NCBI GenBank assembly: GCA_947088415.1
Contig: CAMUGK010000050.1
Span: 1-7,057, forward strand
Source of the DNA: an uncultured Bacillota bacterium
GTDB lineage: Bacteria > Bacillota > Clostridia > Christensenellales > UBA1242
Length of the DNA stretch: 7,057 bases
Direction of reading: 5' to 3'
Shown: positions 1-4,484 of the stretch, one piece after another
How the letters are laid out: each line of letters begins with the position of its first letter
Position numbering within the stretch: position 1 is the stretch's first letter
Position numbers and translations under genes: made by a program
Notes under the pieces: generated by a model
What the model saw: only the letters and a program-made list of their open reading frames with translations
Told to the model about the DNA's origin: nothing
Databases searched by the model: none

Positions 1-1
1 A

Positions 2-550
2 GGCGTTGGGGCTTTATATCTCAAGAATGGCATCCGCATTGAGCCTCTTATCGCTGGCGGTGCACAAGAGAGAAATAAGCGTGGTGGAACTTTGAATGTT
101 CCTGCTATCGCTGGATTTGGCAAGGCTGTTGAAATTGCTGTTAGAGATTTGGCAATAAATCAACAAAAACTTAAAGCGGTTAGAGAATACTTTATCGCTA
201 AGGTGACAGAGAGAATCCCATATATTCAAATCAATGGTCATCCTCACCAAAAAATTCAAGGTACTGTGCACGTTTCTTTTGAAATGATTGAAGGAGAGTC
301 AATCCTTATGCTCCTCGACCTTGAAGGCGTTGCAGTTTCTACTGCTTCTGCTTGCACATCAAATTCACTTCAACCATCACATGTTTTAAGAGCTATGGGT
401 ATTCCAGACGAAATCGCTCAAGGTTCAATTCGTTTCTCATTTGGTAAAAATATTTCTAAAGACGATGTTGACTATGTTGTTGACGTTCTTGAAAAGGCAG
501 TTGAACAACTTAGGTCAATTTCGCCAATAACTAAAGCAGGGAGGAAATAA
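2..550 (+). CDS. nifS: Cysteine desulfurase NifS/IscS, C-terminal part (5' end outside window)
   Basis: This PLP enzyme removes sulfur from L-cysteine as an enzyme-bound persulfide and passes it to a scaffold for Fe-S cluster assembly in the cytoplasm. The frame is open from base 2, giving 182 residues, about the last 45% of a family of roughly 380-400. Visible landmarks are GVGALYLKNGIRIEP, the GGAQERNKRGGTLNVPA segment that matches the family's GGGQERxxRxGTxN motif, and the mobile catalytic-Cys loop ASACTSNSLQPSHV with Cys at bases 353-355. After it comes GIPDEIAQGSIRFSFG, the family's conserved C-terminal signature. The PLP-binding Lys would lie just upstream, outside the window. A TTG at base 92 could look like a start but sits inside the conserved GTLNV motif, so it is internal. 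The stop is 2 nt before nifU, whose ribosome binding site lies in this gene's last codons, so the two are translationally linked. Whether it is nifS or iscS by name cannot be settled here; the partner suggests the NifS-NifU type. Confidence 0.95.
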   Translation, partial: GVGALYLKNGIRIEPLIAGGAQERNKRGGTLNVPAIAGFGKAVEIAVRDLAINQQKLKAVREYFIAKVTERIPYIQINGHPHQKIQGTVHVSFEMIEGESILMLLDLEGVAVSTASACTSNSLQPSHVLRAMGIPDEIAQGSIRFSFGKNISKDDVDYVVDVLEKAVEQLRSISPITKAGRK

Positions 551-552
551 TT

Positions 553-951
553 ATGTATAACAAGACAGTTCTTGAAAGATTTAAAAATCCTAAAAATGCT
601 GGTGGACTTCGTGGAGCAAATGGAATTGGCAAGGTTGGCAATGCCGCTTGTGGAGATATTATGAAAATGTATCTTCTAATCAATGACAACGGAGTTATTG
701 AAGACGCACGCTTTAAAACTTTTGGTTGTTGTGCAGCAATAGCATCAACAGATGTTGCTTGCGACCTTGTTAAAGGAAAAACAATTGACGAAGCACTTAA
801 AGTGACAAATAAACAAGTATTTGACATTTTAGGCGACTTGCCAGCGCATAAAATTCATTGCTCAGTTTTGGCTGAAGAGTCAATCAGAGCAGCAGTTGAA
901 GATTATTATAAAAAGAAGGAAAAAGAATCTAAAAAACTCGCAAAAGATTAA
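553..951 (+). CDS. nifU: Fe-S cluster assembly scaffold NifU/IscU
   Basis: This 132-residue protein is a single IscU-type domain on which [2Fe-2S] or [4Fe-4S] clusters are built with sulfur from the adjacent NifS. The three ligand cysteines are present: Cys33 in NAACGD (with the conserved Asp35), Cys59 in KTFGCCAAIAS, and Cys103 in KIHCSVLAEESI. The usual glycine after the second ligand is Cys60 here, giving a Cys-Cys pair. The stretch before the third ligand reads LPAHK where the classical IscU has the HscA-binding LPPVK. It ends in a Lys/Glu-rich tail of about 15 residues. There is no C-terminal Nfu domain, so it is the short scaffold and not full-length nitrogen-fixation NifU. The start is fixed by GGGAGGA about 7 nt upstream, inside the end of nifS. 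The operon ends in a terminator directly after the stop. Confidence 0.95.
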   Translation: MYNKTVLERFKNPKNAGGLRGANGIGKVGNAACGDIMKMYLLINDNGVIEDARFKTFGCCAAIASTDVACDLVKGKTIDEALKVTNKQVFDILGDLPAHKIHCSVLAEESIRAAVEDYYKKKEKESKKLAKD

Positions 952-954
952 AAA

Positions 955-977
955 AGCACCCGAAAGGGTGTTTTTTT
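955..977 (+). terminator. Rho-independent terminator of nifS-nifU
   Basis: The stem CACCC/GGGTG closes a GAAA tetraloop and is followed by seven T's. Preceding A's can extend the stem by pairing with the T run. It starts a few bases after the nifU stop. Confidence 0.9.
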
Positions 978-986
978 ATTTGCCTT

Positions 987-1014
987 TTGACAAATGAAAA
1001 TTTTGTGATAAAAT
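987..1014 (+). promoter_or_regulatory. Promoter of the gene at 1043
   Basis: A perfect -35 box TTGACA (987-992) is followed by a 16-bp spacer and an extended -10 box, TGa plus TAAAAT (1006-1014). The predicted transcription start is near 1021, leaving a leader of about 20 nt. The same architecture recurs at 3964-3991. Confidence 0.8.
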
Positions 1015-1042
1015 ATAGTTAAAAACATAAAAGAGGTAGGTT

Positions 1043-1458
1043 ATGGTAAAAAAACTAAAAAGAAGTTTAGGTATTTAAATTATGAGCATGGTACTTATAG
1101 TGACTACAATATAGCAAAAATTTTAAGACCAATCATTCTTATTGGATATGGATCGAGCCGTATCTCCTTTAATGAAGATAAAAGCGATGGCTCTCTTGTG
1201 TATGAAGTAGAGTATACGACTACATTAAAACGGATTGGGTTTGATAGATTTATCGTCCCAAACGATTTTGAAATCTTGAATTATGCTTACGAAGTCGATA
1301 TTAAAAGAACGAAAGCTTTAAGGCTTGCTTTGGCTTCTGATAAAGAACGCGGAGAAGAATATCTTGCTGATTTGCATAATTTTCTTCTTATAAAAGCAGA
1401 TGAAGAAGTTGAACAACTTAGAGAATCGGTAAAGCAAAAACCAAGTGAAAATGAATAA
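1043..1458 (+). CDS. Unrecognised protein, apparently frameshifted at an A7 tract after codon 4
   Basis: I do not recognise this protein. A well-placed start (AGAGG at 1032-1036, then ATG at 1043) begins MVKK but stops at 1076-1078. The frame shifted by -1 is open from 1012 to 1458 and has no ATG, GTG or TTG before the GTG at 1198. A -1 step, or one extra A, in the A7 run at 1048-1054 joins the two into a 138-residue protein beginning MVKKTKKKFRYLNYEHG. The sequence upstream of 1198 reads as ordinary protein (YSDYNIAKILRPIILIGYGS), so the 86-residue version from GTG 1198 is probably an artefact; that GTG also lacks a ribosome binding site. The product looks soluble, with a basic N-terminus and a charged, probably helical C-terminus. 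It has its own promoter and terminator. The shift may be programmed, a phase-off state, a real mutation or a sequencing error. Confidence 0.6.
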
Positions 1459-1482
1459 TAAGACGAATTAAAAGATAACGTT

Positions 1483-1529
1483 ATAATCCATTTGAAAAAT
1501 AGTTTAATTTTTCAAATGGATTATTTTTA
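1483..1529 (+). terminator. Long perfect hairpin terminator
   Basis: An 18-bp perfect stem (1483-1500 with 1507-1524) encloses the 6-nt loop AGTTTA and runs into a T-rich tract. It lies 24 nt after the stop at 1458. The near-symmetrical A/T flanks mean it could also act on the other strand. Confidence 0.75.
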
Positions 1530-1540
1530 GTTTTCTTTTG

Positions 1541-1564
1541 CTTCTTTTCTTGCAAGAAAAGAAG
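1541..1564. repeat. 24-bp perfect palindrome of the C/T-rich hairpin family
   Basis: CTTCTTTTCTT at 1541-1551 is followed by G-C at the centre and AAGAAAAGAAG at 1554-1564. No T run follows, so it is not a typical terminator. Related CTTTTCTT/AAGAAAAG hairpins occur at 4238-4269 and 4605-4627, suggesting a dispersed palindromic family in this genome. Confidence 0.6.
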
Positions 1565-1578
1565 AGAGAAAAAGTATG

Positions 1579-1584
1579 TATAAT
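1579..1584 (+). promoter_or_regulatory. -10 box for the YtxH-like gene (tentative)
   Basis: A perfect TATAAT lies 41 nt before the ATG at 1626. A TG pair lies directly upstream but without the usual extra base. No good -35 box is found at 16-18 bp, where the palindrome's right arm lies. Confidence 0.4.
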
Positions 1585-1625
1585 ATCACAAAATCCTCAC
1601 ACACTAGTAATAGGAAGGAGGAGAA

Positions 1626-1880
1626 ATGAAAGATTTATGTTTACTTGCCGGTTTCGGTTTAGGGCTTGTTACTGGGGTTATGCTTTATAAATACTCTAAG
1701 GAGACCAAGAAAATGGTGGATAAAAGTGAAAAAGACCTTATGAAAGAGGCTGAAAAACTTGGCAATAAGGCTGAAAAGAAAGTTGAAAAACTTGGAACTA
1801 AAGCCGAAAATGGTATTAAAAAAGTTGAACAAGCCGTTAAAAAAGGCAACAAGACTTTACAAAAACAAATGAATAAATAA
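1626..1880 (+). CDS. Small YtxH-like membrane-anchored coiled-coil protein
   Basis: An 84-residue protein with one N-terminal hydrophobic, glycine-rich segment at residues 4-21 (LCLLAGFGLGLVTGVMLY) followed by a very Lys/Glu/Ala-rich helix to the C-terminus. This is the layout of YtxH-like or gas-vesicle-protein-annotated small proteins of Gram-positive bacteria. The octad EKLGxKAE occurs at residues 43-50 and 54-61, an exact 11-residue spacing typical of hendecad amphipathic or coiled-coil helices. The family's function is poorly known; a membrane-tethered stress or envelope role is only inference. The start is set by the strong site AAGGAGG at 1615-1621. A terminator follows immediately, so it is monocistronic. 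Low-complexity composition means the family assignment rests on architecture and not on conserved residues. Confidence 0.8.
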   Translation: MKDLCLLAGFGLGLVTGVMLYKYSKETKKMVDKSEKDLMKEAEKLGNKAEKKVEKLGTKAENGIKKVEQAVKKGNKTLQKQMNK

Positions 1881-1901
1881 AAGTGGCATTGCCACTTTTT
1901 T
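1879..1901 (+). terminator. Terminator of the YtxH-like gene
   Basis: The stem AAAAGTGGC (1879-1887) pairs with GCCACTTTT (1891-1899) across a 3-nt loop and runs into T's. It overlaps the stop codon. Confidence 0.85.
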
Positions 1902-1946
1902 GGCAGGCAAATGCTGCACGAATTATTATATAAATCAATGCGTCGG

Positions 1947-2026
1947 TGTCATTCTGAACGTAGTGAAGAATCTTTCGTCCTAAATTTTATTATGTCTTTA
2001 GATTCTTCGTTTTACTCGTAATGACA
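1947..2026. repeat. 80-bp imperfect inverted-repeat element (REP/MITE-like)
   Basis: The left arm starts TGTCATTCTGAACGTAGTGA (1947-1973) and the right arm is its imperfect reverse complement (2000-2026, ending CTCGTAATGACA). Both arm tips match (TGTCATT/AATGACA), and the inner arm part GAAGAATCT matches AGATTCTTC. The 26-nt centre is AT-rich. From memory, close variants of the motif TCATTCTGAGCGAAGCGAAG are scattered in many bacterial genomes. A half-copy of a related element lies at 3840-3885. No coding capacity is seen. Confidence 0.65.
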
Positions 2027-2071
2027 GACTAGTTTCTTTTAGTTGTCCCAATATGAGATTGGGCATTATGC

Positions 2072-2160
2072 AGGTTTTAATTTAAATATTGCAAAAATTG
2101 TAGAAAATTGTCGAATAAGGAAGCAAGCCTAACTTTAATATAAAAATATTATTAAAACCT
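2072..2160. other. Inverted repeat flanking the space upstream of the SRP RNA promoter
   Basis: AGGTTTTAAT at 2072-2081 is exactly inverted at 2151-2160, with further AATATT pairing inside. The right arm ends at the first base of the SRP RNA -35 box. A separate short hairpin CCCAAT/ATTGGG lies at 2047-2063. No gene is seen between 1902 and 2190. Confidence 0.35.
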
Positions 2161-2188
2161 TGATTTATCTTAATTTTTGTGATATAAT
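2160..2188 (+). promoter_or_regulatory. Promoter of the SRP RNA gene
   Basis: The -35 box TTGATT (2160-2165) is followed by a 17-bp spacer and a perfect TATAAT (2183-2188) with the extended TGa at 2180-2182. The predicted start near 2195 coincides with the 5' end of the SRP RNA terminal helix. Confidence 0.85.
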
Positions 2189-2194
2189 AATCAA

Positions 2195-2465
2195 ACCGAG
2201 CTAGACGGGGAGTTAGCGGTGCCCTGTAACCTGCAAACCGCTATAGCAGGGTTGATGATTTGTTTCGGTTTAAACTTTTTGAAAATGCGCGATGGTTTTT
2301 AATGTTGAAGGCAAGGTCTTATGCAATCAAAATCTATGAACCAGGTCAGAGCTTGACGGCAGCATCCTTAAGTGGACACTTTGATGTGCCATAAGGTGGC
2401 TTTGGTGGAGTTAAACACAATCGAGGCAATTGGGAAGTTTTTATCAAGGCAAATTGCTCGGCGTG
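2195..2465 (+). ncRNA. ffs: Signal recognition particle RNA, large bacterial (Bacillus-type) form
   Basis: This is the RNA core of the signal recognition particle, which with Ffh targets nascent membrane and secreted proteins. The Alu domain matches the Bacillus scRNA closely: GGGGAGTTAGCGGTGCCCTG, with helix TAGCGGT (2214-2220) pairing ACCGCTA (2237-2243) and CCCTG (2222-2226) pairing CAGGG (2247-2251). The termini pair as CCGAGC (2196-2201) with GCTCGG (2456-2461). The Ffh-binding helix 8 is GAACCAGGTCAGAGCTTGAC followed by GGCAGCA, in which the usual GGAA tetraloop is replaced by UGAC (2354-2357) closed by a U-G pair. Length of about 270 nt equals that of the B. subtilis RNA. The gene has its own extended -10 promoter and its own terminator, so it is monocistronic. 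The exact ends are estimated from the promoter and the terminal helix. Confidence 0.95.
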
Positions 2466-2472
2466 AAATTTC

Positions 2473-2499
2473 AAGGCAGTCATTTGACTGCCTTTTTTT
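2473..2499 (+). terminator. Terminator of the SRP RNA gene
   Basis: AAGGCAGTC (2473-2481) pairs with GACTGCCTT (2486-2494) across a 4-nt loop and is followed by a run of seven T's. Confidence 0.9.
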
Positions 2500-2543
2500 A
2501 CGACCAAAGGTTGTCAGTTTTTAGCAAAAAATATATAAAATCA

Positions 2544-2561
2544 AATTTTTTCGAAGAATTT
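2544..2561. promoter_or_regulatory. Imperfect palindrome upstream of the poly-C promoter (possible operator)
   Basis: AAATTTTTTCGAAGAATT plus T is centred on TTCGAA and pairs with itself with one mismatch and one T-G pair. It lies 12 bp before the -35 box. In AT-rich DNA it may be chance. Confidence 0.25.
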
Positions 2562-2572
2562 CAAAAAAATAC

Positions 2573-2598
2573 TTGACAAATCCCCCCCCGTGTATAAT
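2573..2598 (+). promoter_or_regulatory. Consensus promoter with a C8 tract in a short 14-bp spacer
   Basis: Perfect TTGACA (2573-2578) and perfect TATAAT (2593-2598) are separated by only 14 bp, of which eight are consecutive C's (2582-2589). The optimum spacing is 17 bp. It lies about 30 bp before the ATG at 2629 and is the only promoter candidate for that gene. Changes in C-tract length would alter spacing and so promoter strength. Confidence 0.75.
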
Positions 2599-2628
2599 AA
2601 GGATAAAACCAGTTAGGAGGGTAAAATT

Positions 2629-3120
2629 ATGGTAAAAAAAGTAGTAAAAGAAAGAATGACTGAAAAGATGAAATCTCTTGGGTATGATATATGTGCAGAC
2701 CTTGCATATCTTCACTTGAAAGATTATATGAGGCATCGTGAAGGTAACTTTTCAATTGGGGATAGTTATGCTTATGAAAGTGCTCCAAGCTATTTAAAAG
2801 ATGCAGTGCTTTGTTGGCTTTATGGCATAGAGGCAGATGCAAAACATCCTGACAAAACAGAAAAAATGTTGCTTAAATTTGTTGATTTATATGGAGATGT
2901 TTATATGGATGGCAGTTTGATAAGTTTAGAGTTCTCTATTCCAAAAGATCGTAAAAGTGTTGATACTTTTGTCAAAATTTCAGGAGATCTTTTGAAGGCT
3001 TTTGAAAAAGAACATGCAACTGAAATAACTGAATATCAAGTGAAAGAAAGAAACAGTGAAGCTTTTTTAGAGACTTTCTTTGCTGACAAAGCTAAAAATA
3101 ATGAAGGTGAGGCAGAATAA
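2629..3120 (+). CDS. Unrecognised 163-residue protein behind a poly-C promoter
   Basis: I do not recognise this family. The protein looks soluble, with no signal peptide or membrane segment and a charged C-terminal tail ending NNEGEAE. The N-terminal third is probably helical (VVKERMTEKMKSLGYDICAD), followed by an aromatic-rich region with AYESAPSYLKDAVLCWLYGI and a middle segment GDVYMDGSLISLEFSIPKDR that looks like a beta hairpin. The start is supported by AGGAGG at 2615-2620, 8 nt before the ATG. Codons 2-4 contain an A7 run (2634-2640), here in frame, like the out-of-frame A7 run at the same codons of the gene at 1043. It is a single-gene unit between its own promoter and a terminator shared with convergent ung. 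The promoter's C8 tract suggests variable expression. Confidence 0.85.
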   Translation: MVKKVVKERMTEKMKSLGYDICADLAYLHLKDYMRHREGNFSIGDSYAYESAPSYLKDAVLCWLYGIEADAKHPDKTEKMLLKFVDLYGDVYMDGSLISLEFSIPKDRKSVDTFVKISGDLLKAFEKEHATEITEYQVKERNSEAFLETFFADKAKNNEGEAE

Positions 3121-3147
3121 AAAAGATTGCTTAACGCAATCTTTTTT
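3121..3147. terminator. Bidirectional terminator between the gene at 2629 and ung
   Basis: AAAAGATTGC (3121-3130) pairs with GCAATCTTTT (3136-3145) around TTAAC. T's follow on the plus strand, and A's precede on the plus strand and so give a T run on the minus strand. It overlaps the ung stop codon and serves both convergent genes. Confidence 0.85.
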
Positions 3148-3805
3148 ATTTCCAATCAATTGGTGTCTCGTTGTTTTTGATTAAAAATTCGTTGCATTTT
3201 GAAAAGTGTTTGCAACCAAAGAAACCGCGATATGATGAAAGTGGACTTGGATGTGGGGCTTTTAATATTAAGTGATGCGATGCAATTTGTGGAGCAAAGG
3301 CTTGTGCGTTTGAACCCCAAAGCAGAAATACAATGGGTTTTTCACGTTTTGAAAGCAGGTTGATAATTTCACCTGTAAAAGTTTCCCAACCATATCCACG
3401 ATGTGAATTGGCTTGATGAGCACGAACAGTTAGGGTGGTGTTTAAAAGTAAAACGCCTTGTTTTGCCCAGCGTGATAGGTCACCTGAATTAATTGGGTCA
3501 ATGCCAAGGTCGTCATGAATTTCTTTAAAAATATTGACTAGGCTTGGTGGAATTTCGGTGGTTTCTGGCACTGAAAATGATAACCCTTGCGCTTGATTTG
3601 GTTCATGATAAGGATCTTGACCGATTATCACAACTTTAACATCTTTATAAGGGGCAAAGTTGAGTGCATTGAAAATATTTTCCATTGCAGGATAGATTGT
3701 GCGAGTTGCATATTCATTATCTAAAAACTCTTGCAATTTTTTGAAATATTCCTTTTCAAACTCTGATTTTAATAATTCATACCAATTTTTCTTGATTTTT
3801 ATCAT
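3146..3805 (-). CDS. ung: Uracil-DNA glycosylase (family 1 UDG)
   Basis: This enzyme excises uracil from DNA in the first step of base excision repair. The 219-residue protein has the full set of family-1 motifs: the water-activating loop GQDPYHEPNQAQGLSFSVP with catalytic Asp64, the uracil-recognition Asn122 in LLLNTTLTV, and the Leu loop HPSPLSSYRGFFGC with His185. Length is normal for the family. The start at 3805 (MIKIKKNWYELL) is chosen because GGAGA lies at 3812-3816 on the coding strand just upstream and the protein then aligns with the usual Ung N-terminus. An in-frame ATG at 3868 would add 21 residues, but those codons are read from a repeat element and the leader. Convergent with the gene at 2629; its own promoter lies at 3907-3936. 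Confidence 0.96.
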   Translation of the reverse strand: MIKIKKNWYELLKSEFEKEYFKKLQEFLDNEYATRTIYPAMENIFNALNFAPYKDVKVVIIGQDPYHEPNQAQGLSFSVPETTEIPPSLVNIFKEIHDDLGIDPINSGDLSRWAKQGVLLLNTTLTVRAHQANSHRGYGWETFTGEIINLLSKREKPIVFLLWGSNAQAFAPQIASHHLILKAPHPSPLSSYRGFFGCKHFSKCNEFLIKNNETPIDWK

Positions 3806-3839
3806 AAAATTCTCCTTTATTTCAATTGCTTGAAGCAAA

Positions 3840-3885
3840 GATTTCTCCACGTCGTTCACGTTGTTCACTTCGGTCGAAATGACGG
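3840..3885. repeat. Half-copy of the dispersed repeat, in the ung leader
   Basis: On the minus strand it reads CCGTCATTTCGACCGAAGTG and continues to GTGGAGAAATC. It shares the GTCATT tip and the GAACGnnGTGnAGAA body with the element at 1947-2026. Inside it a 9-nt unit is nearly duplicated (GTGAACAAC, GTGAACGAC). The matching inverted half is absent. It lies between the ung promoter and its ribosome binding site. Confidence 0.55.
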
Positions 3886-3906
3886 CAAAACACTTTTATA
3901 TTATTC

Positions 3907-3936
3907 ATTGTATCATAATTTTCACTTTTAGGTCAA
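3907..3936 (-). promoter_or_regulatory. Promoter of ung
   Basis: On the minus strand TTGACC (3936-3931) is followed by an 18-bp spacer and TACAAT (3912-3907), with an extended TGa directly before the -10 box. The transcript would start near 3900 and carry a leader of about 95 nt containing the half repeat. Confidence 0.7.
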
Positions 3937-3963
3937 GGAAACGGACAAATTTAAAATTAAGTA

Positions 3964-3991
3964 TTGACAATCGCAAAATCTATGATAAAAT
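3964..3991 (+). promoter_or_regulatory. Promoter of the 73-residue gene
   Basis: Perfect TTGACA (3964-3969), a 16-bp spacer, then TGa plus TAAAAT (3983-3991). It is nearly identical in design to the promoter at 987-1014 and divergent from the ung promoter. Confidence 0.8.
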
Positions 3992-4015
3992 TAAATTAAC
4001 TATAGAAGGGGTAAT

Positions 4016-4237
4016 ATGGCAAAACATCCAGAATTTGAAAAGGCTTTTGGCTTCTGCTCACCAAAACTTGTACTTGACCCTAAGATGACAGATTTCTATG
4101 ACTTTAAATCACCACTCACAACTGACCCTACAACAGGAAACTTTGTTGCAAACAAGGATAGCTCATTTAAGGTTGAAGATTATAATTGGCAAGAAGAAGG
4201 AATCAAGTTTGCAGTAAAAATTCCAGTTGCAGAATAA
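4016..4237 (+). CDS. Unrecognised 73-residue protein
   Basis: I do not recognise this small protein. It is soluble, aromatic-rich and acidic overall, with no signal peptide or membrane segment and a single cysteine. It begins MAKHPEFEKAFGFCSPKLVL and contains FYDFKSPLTTDPTTGNFV and a C-terminal segment VEDYNWQEEGIKFAVKIPVAE that looks like a beta hairpin. The start is supported by AAGGGG at 4006-4011 and by a strong promoter directly upstream. Good translation signals and coherent codon use argue that it is real. It is transcribed alone, and a hairpin cluster begins at the base after its stop. An overlapping frame at 3861-4088 has no ribosome binding site and runs through the promoter, so it was not called. 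Confidence 0.8.
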   Translation: MAKHPEFEKAFGFCSPKLVLDPKMTDFYDFKSPLTTDPTTGNFVANKDSSFKVEDYNWQEEGIKFAVKIPVAE

Positions 4238-4373
4238 AACTTTTCTTTCTTATTGCTGAAAGAAAAGTTGCAAAAGAAAGAAGCAAATACTTTTCAGCGT
4301 GAAAAGTATTCAAAAGCGTCGGGGACTTTCGATTTCCCCGAACCTCTCAAACGACTTACTTTAGAAAAGTAAG
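4238..4373. repeat. Cluster of four tandem stem-loops
   Basis: Four hairpins follow one another: AACTTTTCTTTC (4238-4249) with 4258-4269; AATACTTTTC (4286-4295) with 4301-4310; CGGGGA (4320-4325) with 4335-4340; and CTTACTTT (4355-4362) with 4366-4373. None has a clear T run, though the first abuts the stop codon at 4237. There are no ORFs. The first hairpin belongs to the same CTTTTCTT/AAGAAAAG family as those at 1541 and 4605, so the block looks like a composite palindromic repeat and may slow or end transcription of the 73-residue gene. Confidence 0.55.
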
Positions 4374-4387
4374 CAAAATAAAACATA

Positions 4388-4467
4388 AAACAAAAAATGC
4401 TTGTCAAAAAATTTGCTAACGCAAAAAATTCTAACGAATTTCAAGTTTTTGACAAGTATTTTTGTTT
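4388..4467. repeat. 80-bp foldback element with two inner TAAC-loop hairpins
   Basis: An outer stem pairs about 4388-4410 with 4446-4467 (core CTTGTCAAAAA with TTTTTGACAAG). Inside lie two small hairpins, TTTGC-TAAC-GCAAA (4412-4425) and AAATTC-TAAC-GAATTT (4426-4441), giving a three-way-junction fold. No promoter within or coding content was found. It could be a MITE-like element or an RNA structure. Confidence 0.5.
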
Positions 4468-4484
4468 AATGTTATTGTGCAGTT

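Noticed and set aside
92..550. A complete 152-residue gene starting at TTG 92
   Set aside because: The TTG is a leucine codon inside the conserved GTLNVPA motif of the cysteine desulfurase, and the frame is open to the window edge.
1198..1458. An 86-residue protein starting at GTG 1198
   Set aside because: No ribosome binding site lies before it, and protein-like sequence continues upstream in the same frame. It is treated as the 3' part of the frameshifted gene at 1043.
3806..3868. An N-terminal extension of ung to the ATG at 3868
   Set aside because: The extension is translated from a repeat half-copy and leader; the start at 3805 has a good ribosome binding site and a normal Ung N-terminus.
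3861..4088. A 75-residue plus-strand frame
   Set aside because: It runs through the repeat, both divergent promoters and into the real gene at 4016 in another frame, without a ribosome binding site.
4238..4373. A CRISPR array or tandem direct repeats
   Set aside because: The repeated units are hairpins with different arm sequences and irregular spacing, not identical direct repeats with spacers.
4388..4467. A tRNA-like or riboswitch reading of the three-stem foldback
   Set aside because: No T-loop motif, anticodon arm geometry or acceptor end is present, and no known aptamer core is recognised. It is kept only as a foldback element.
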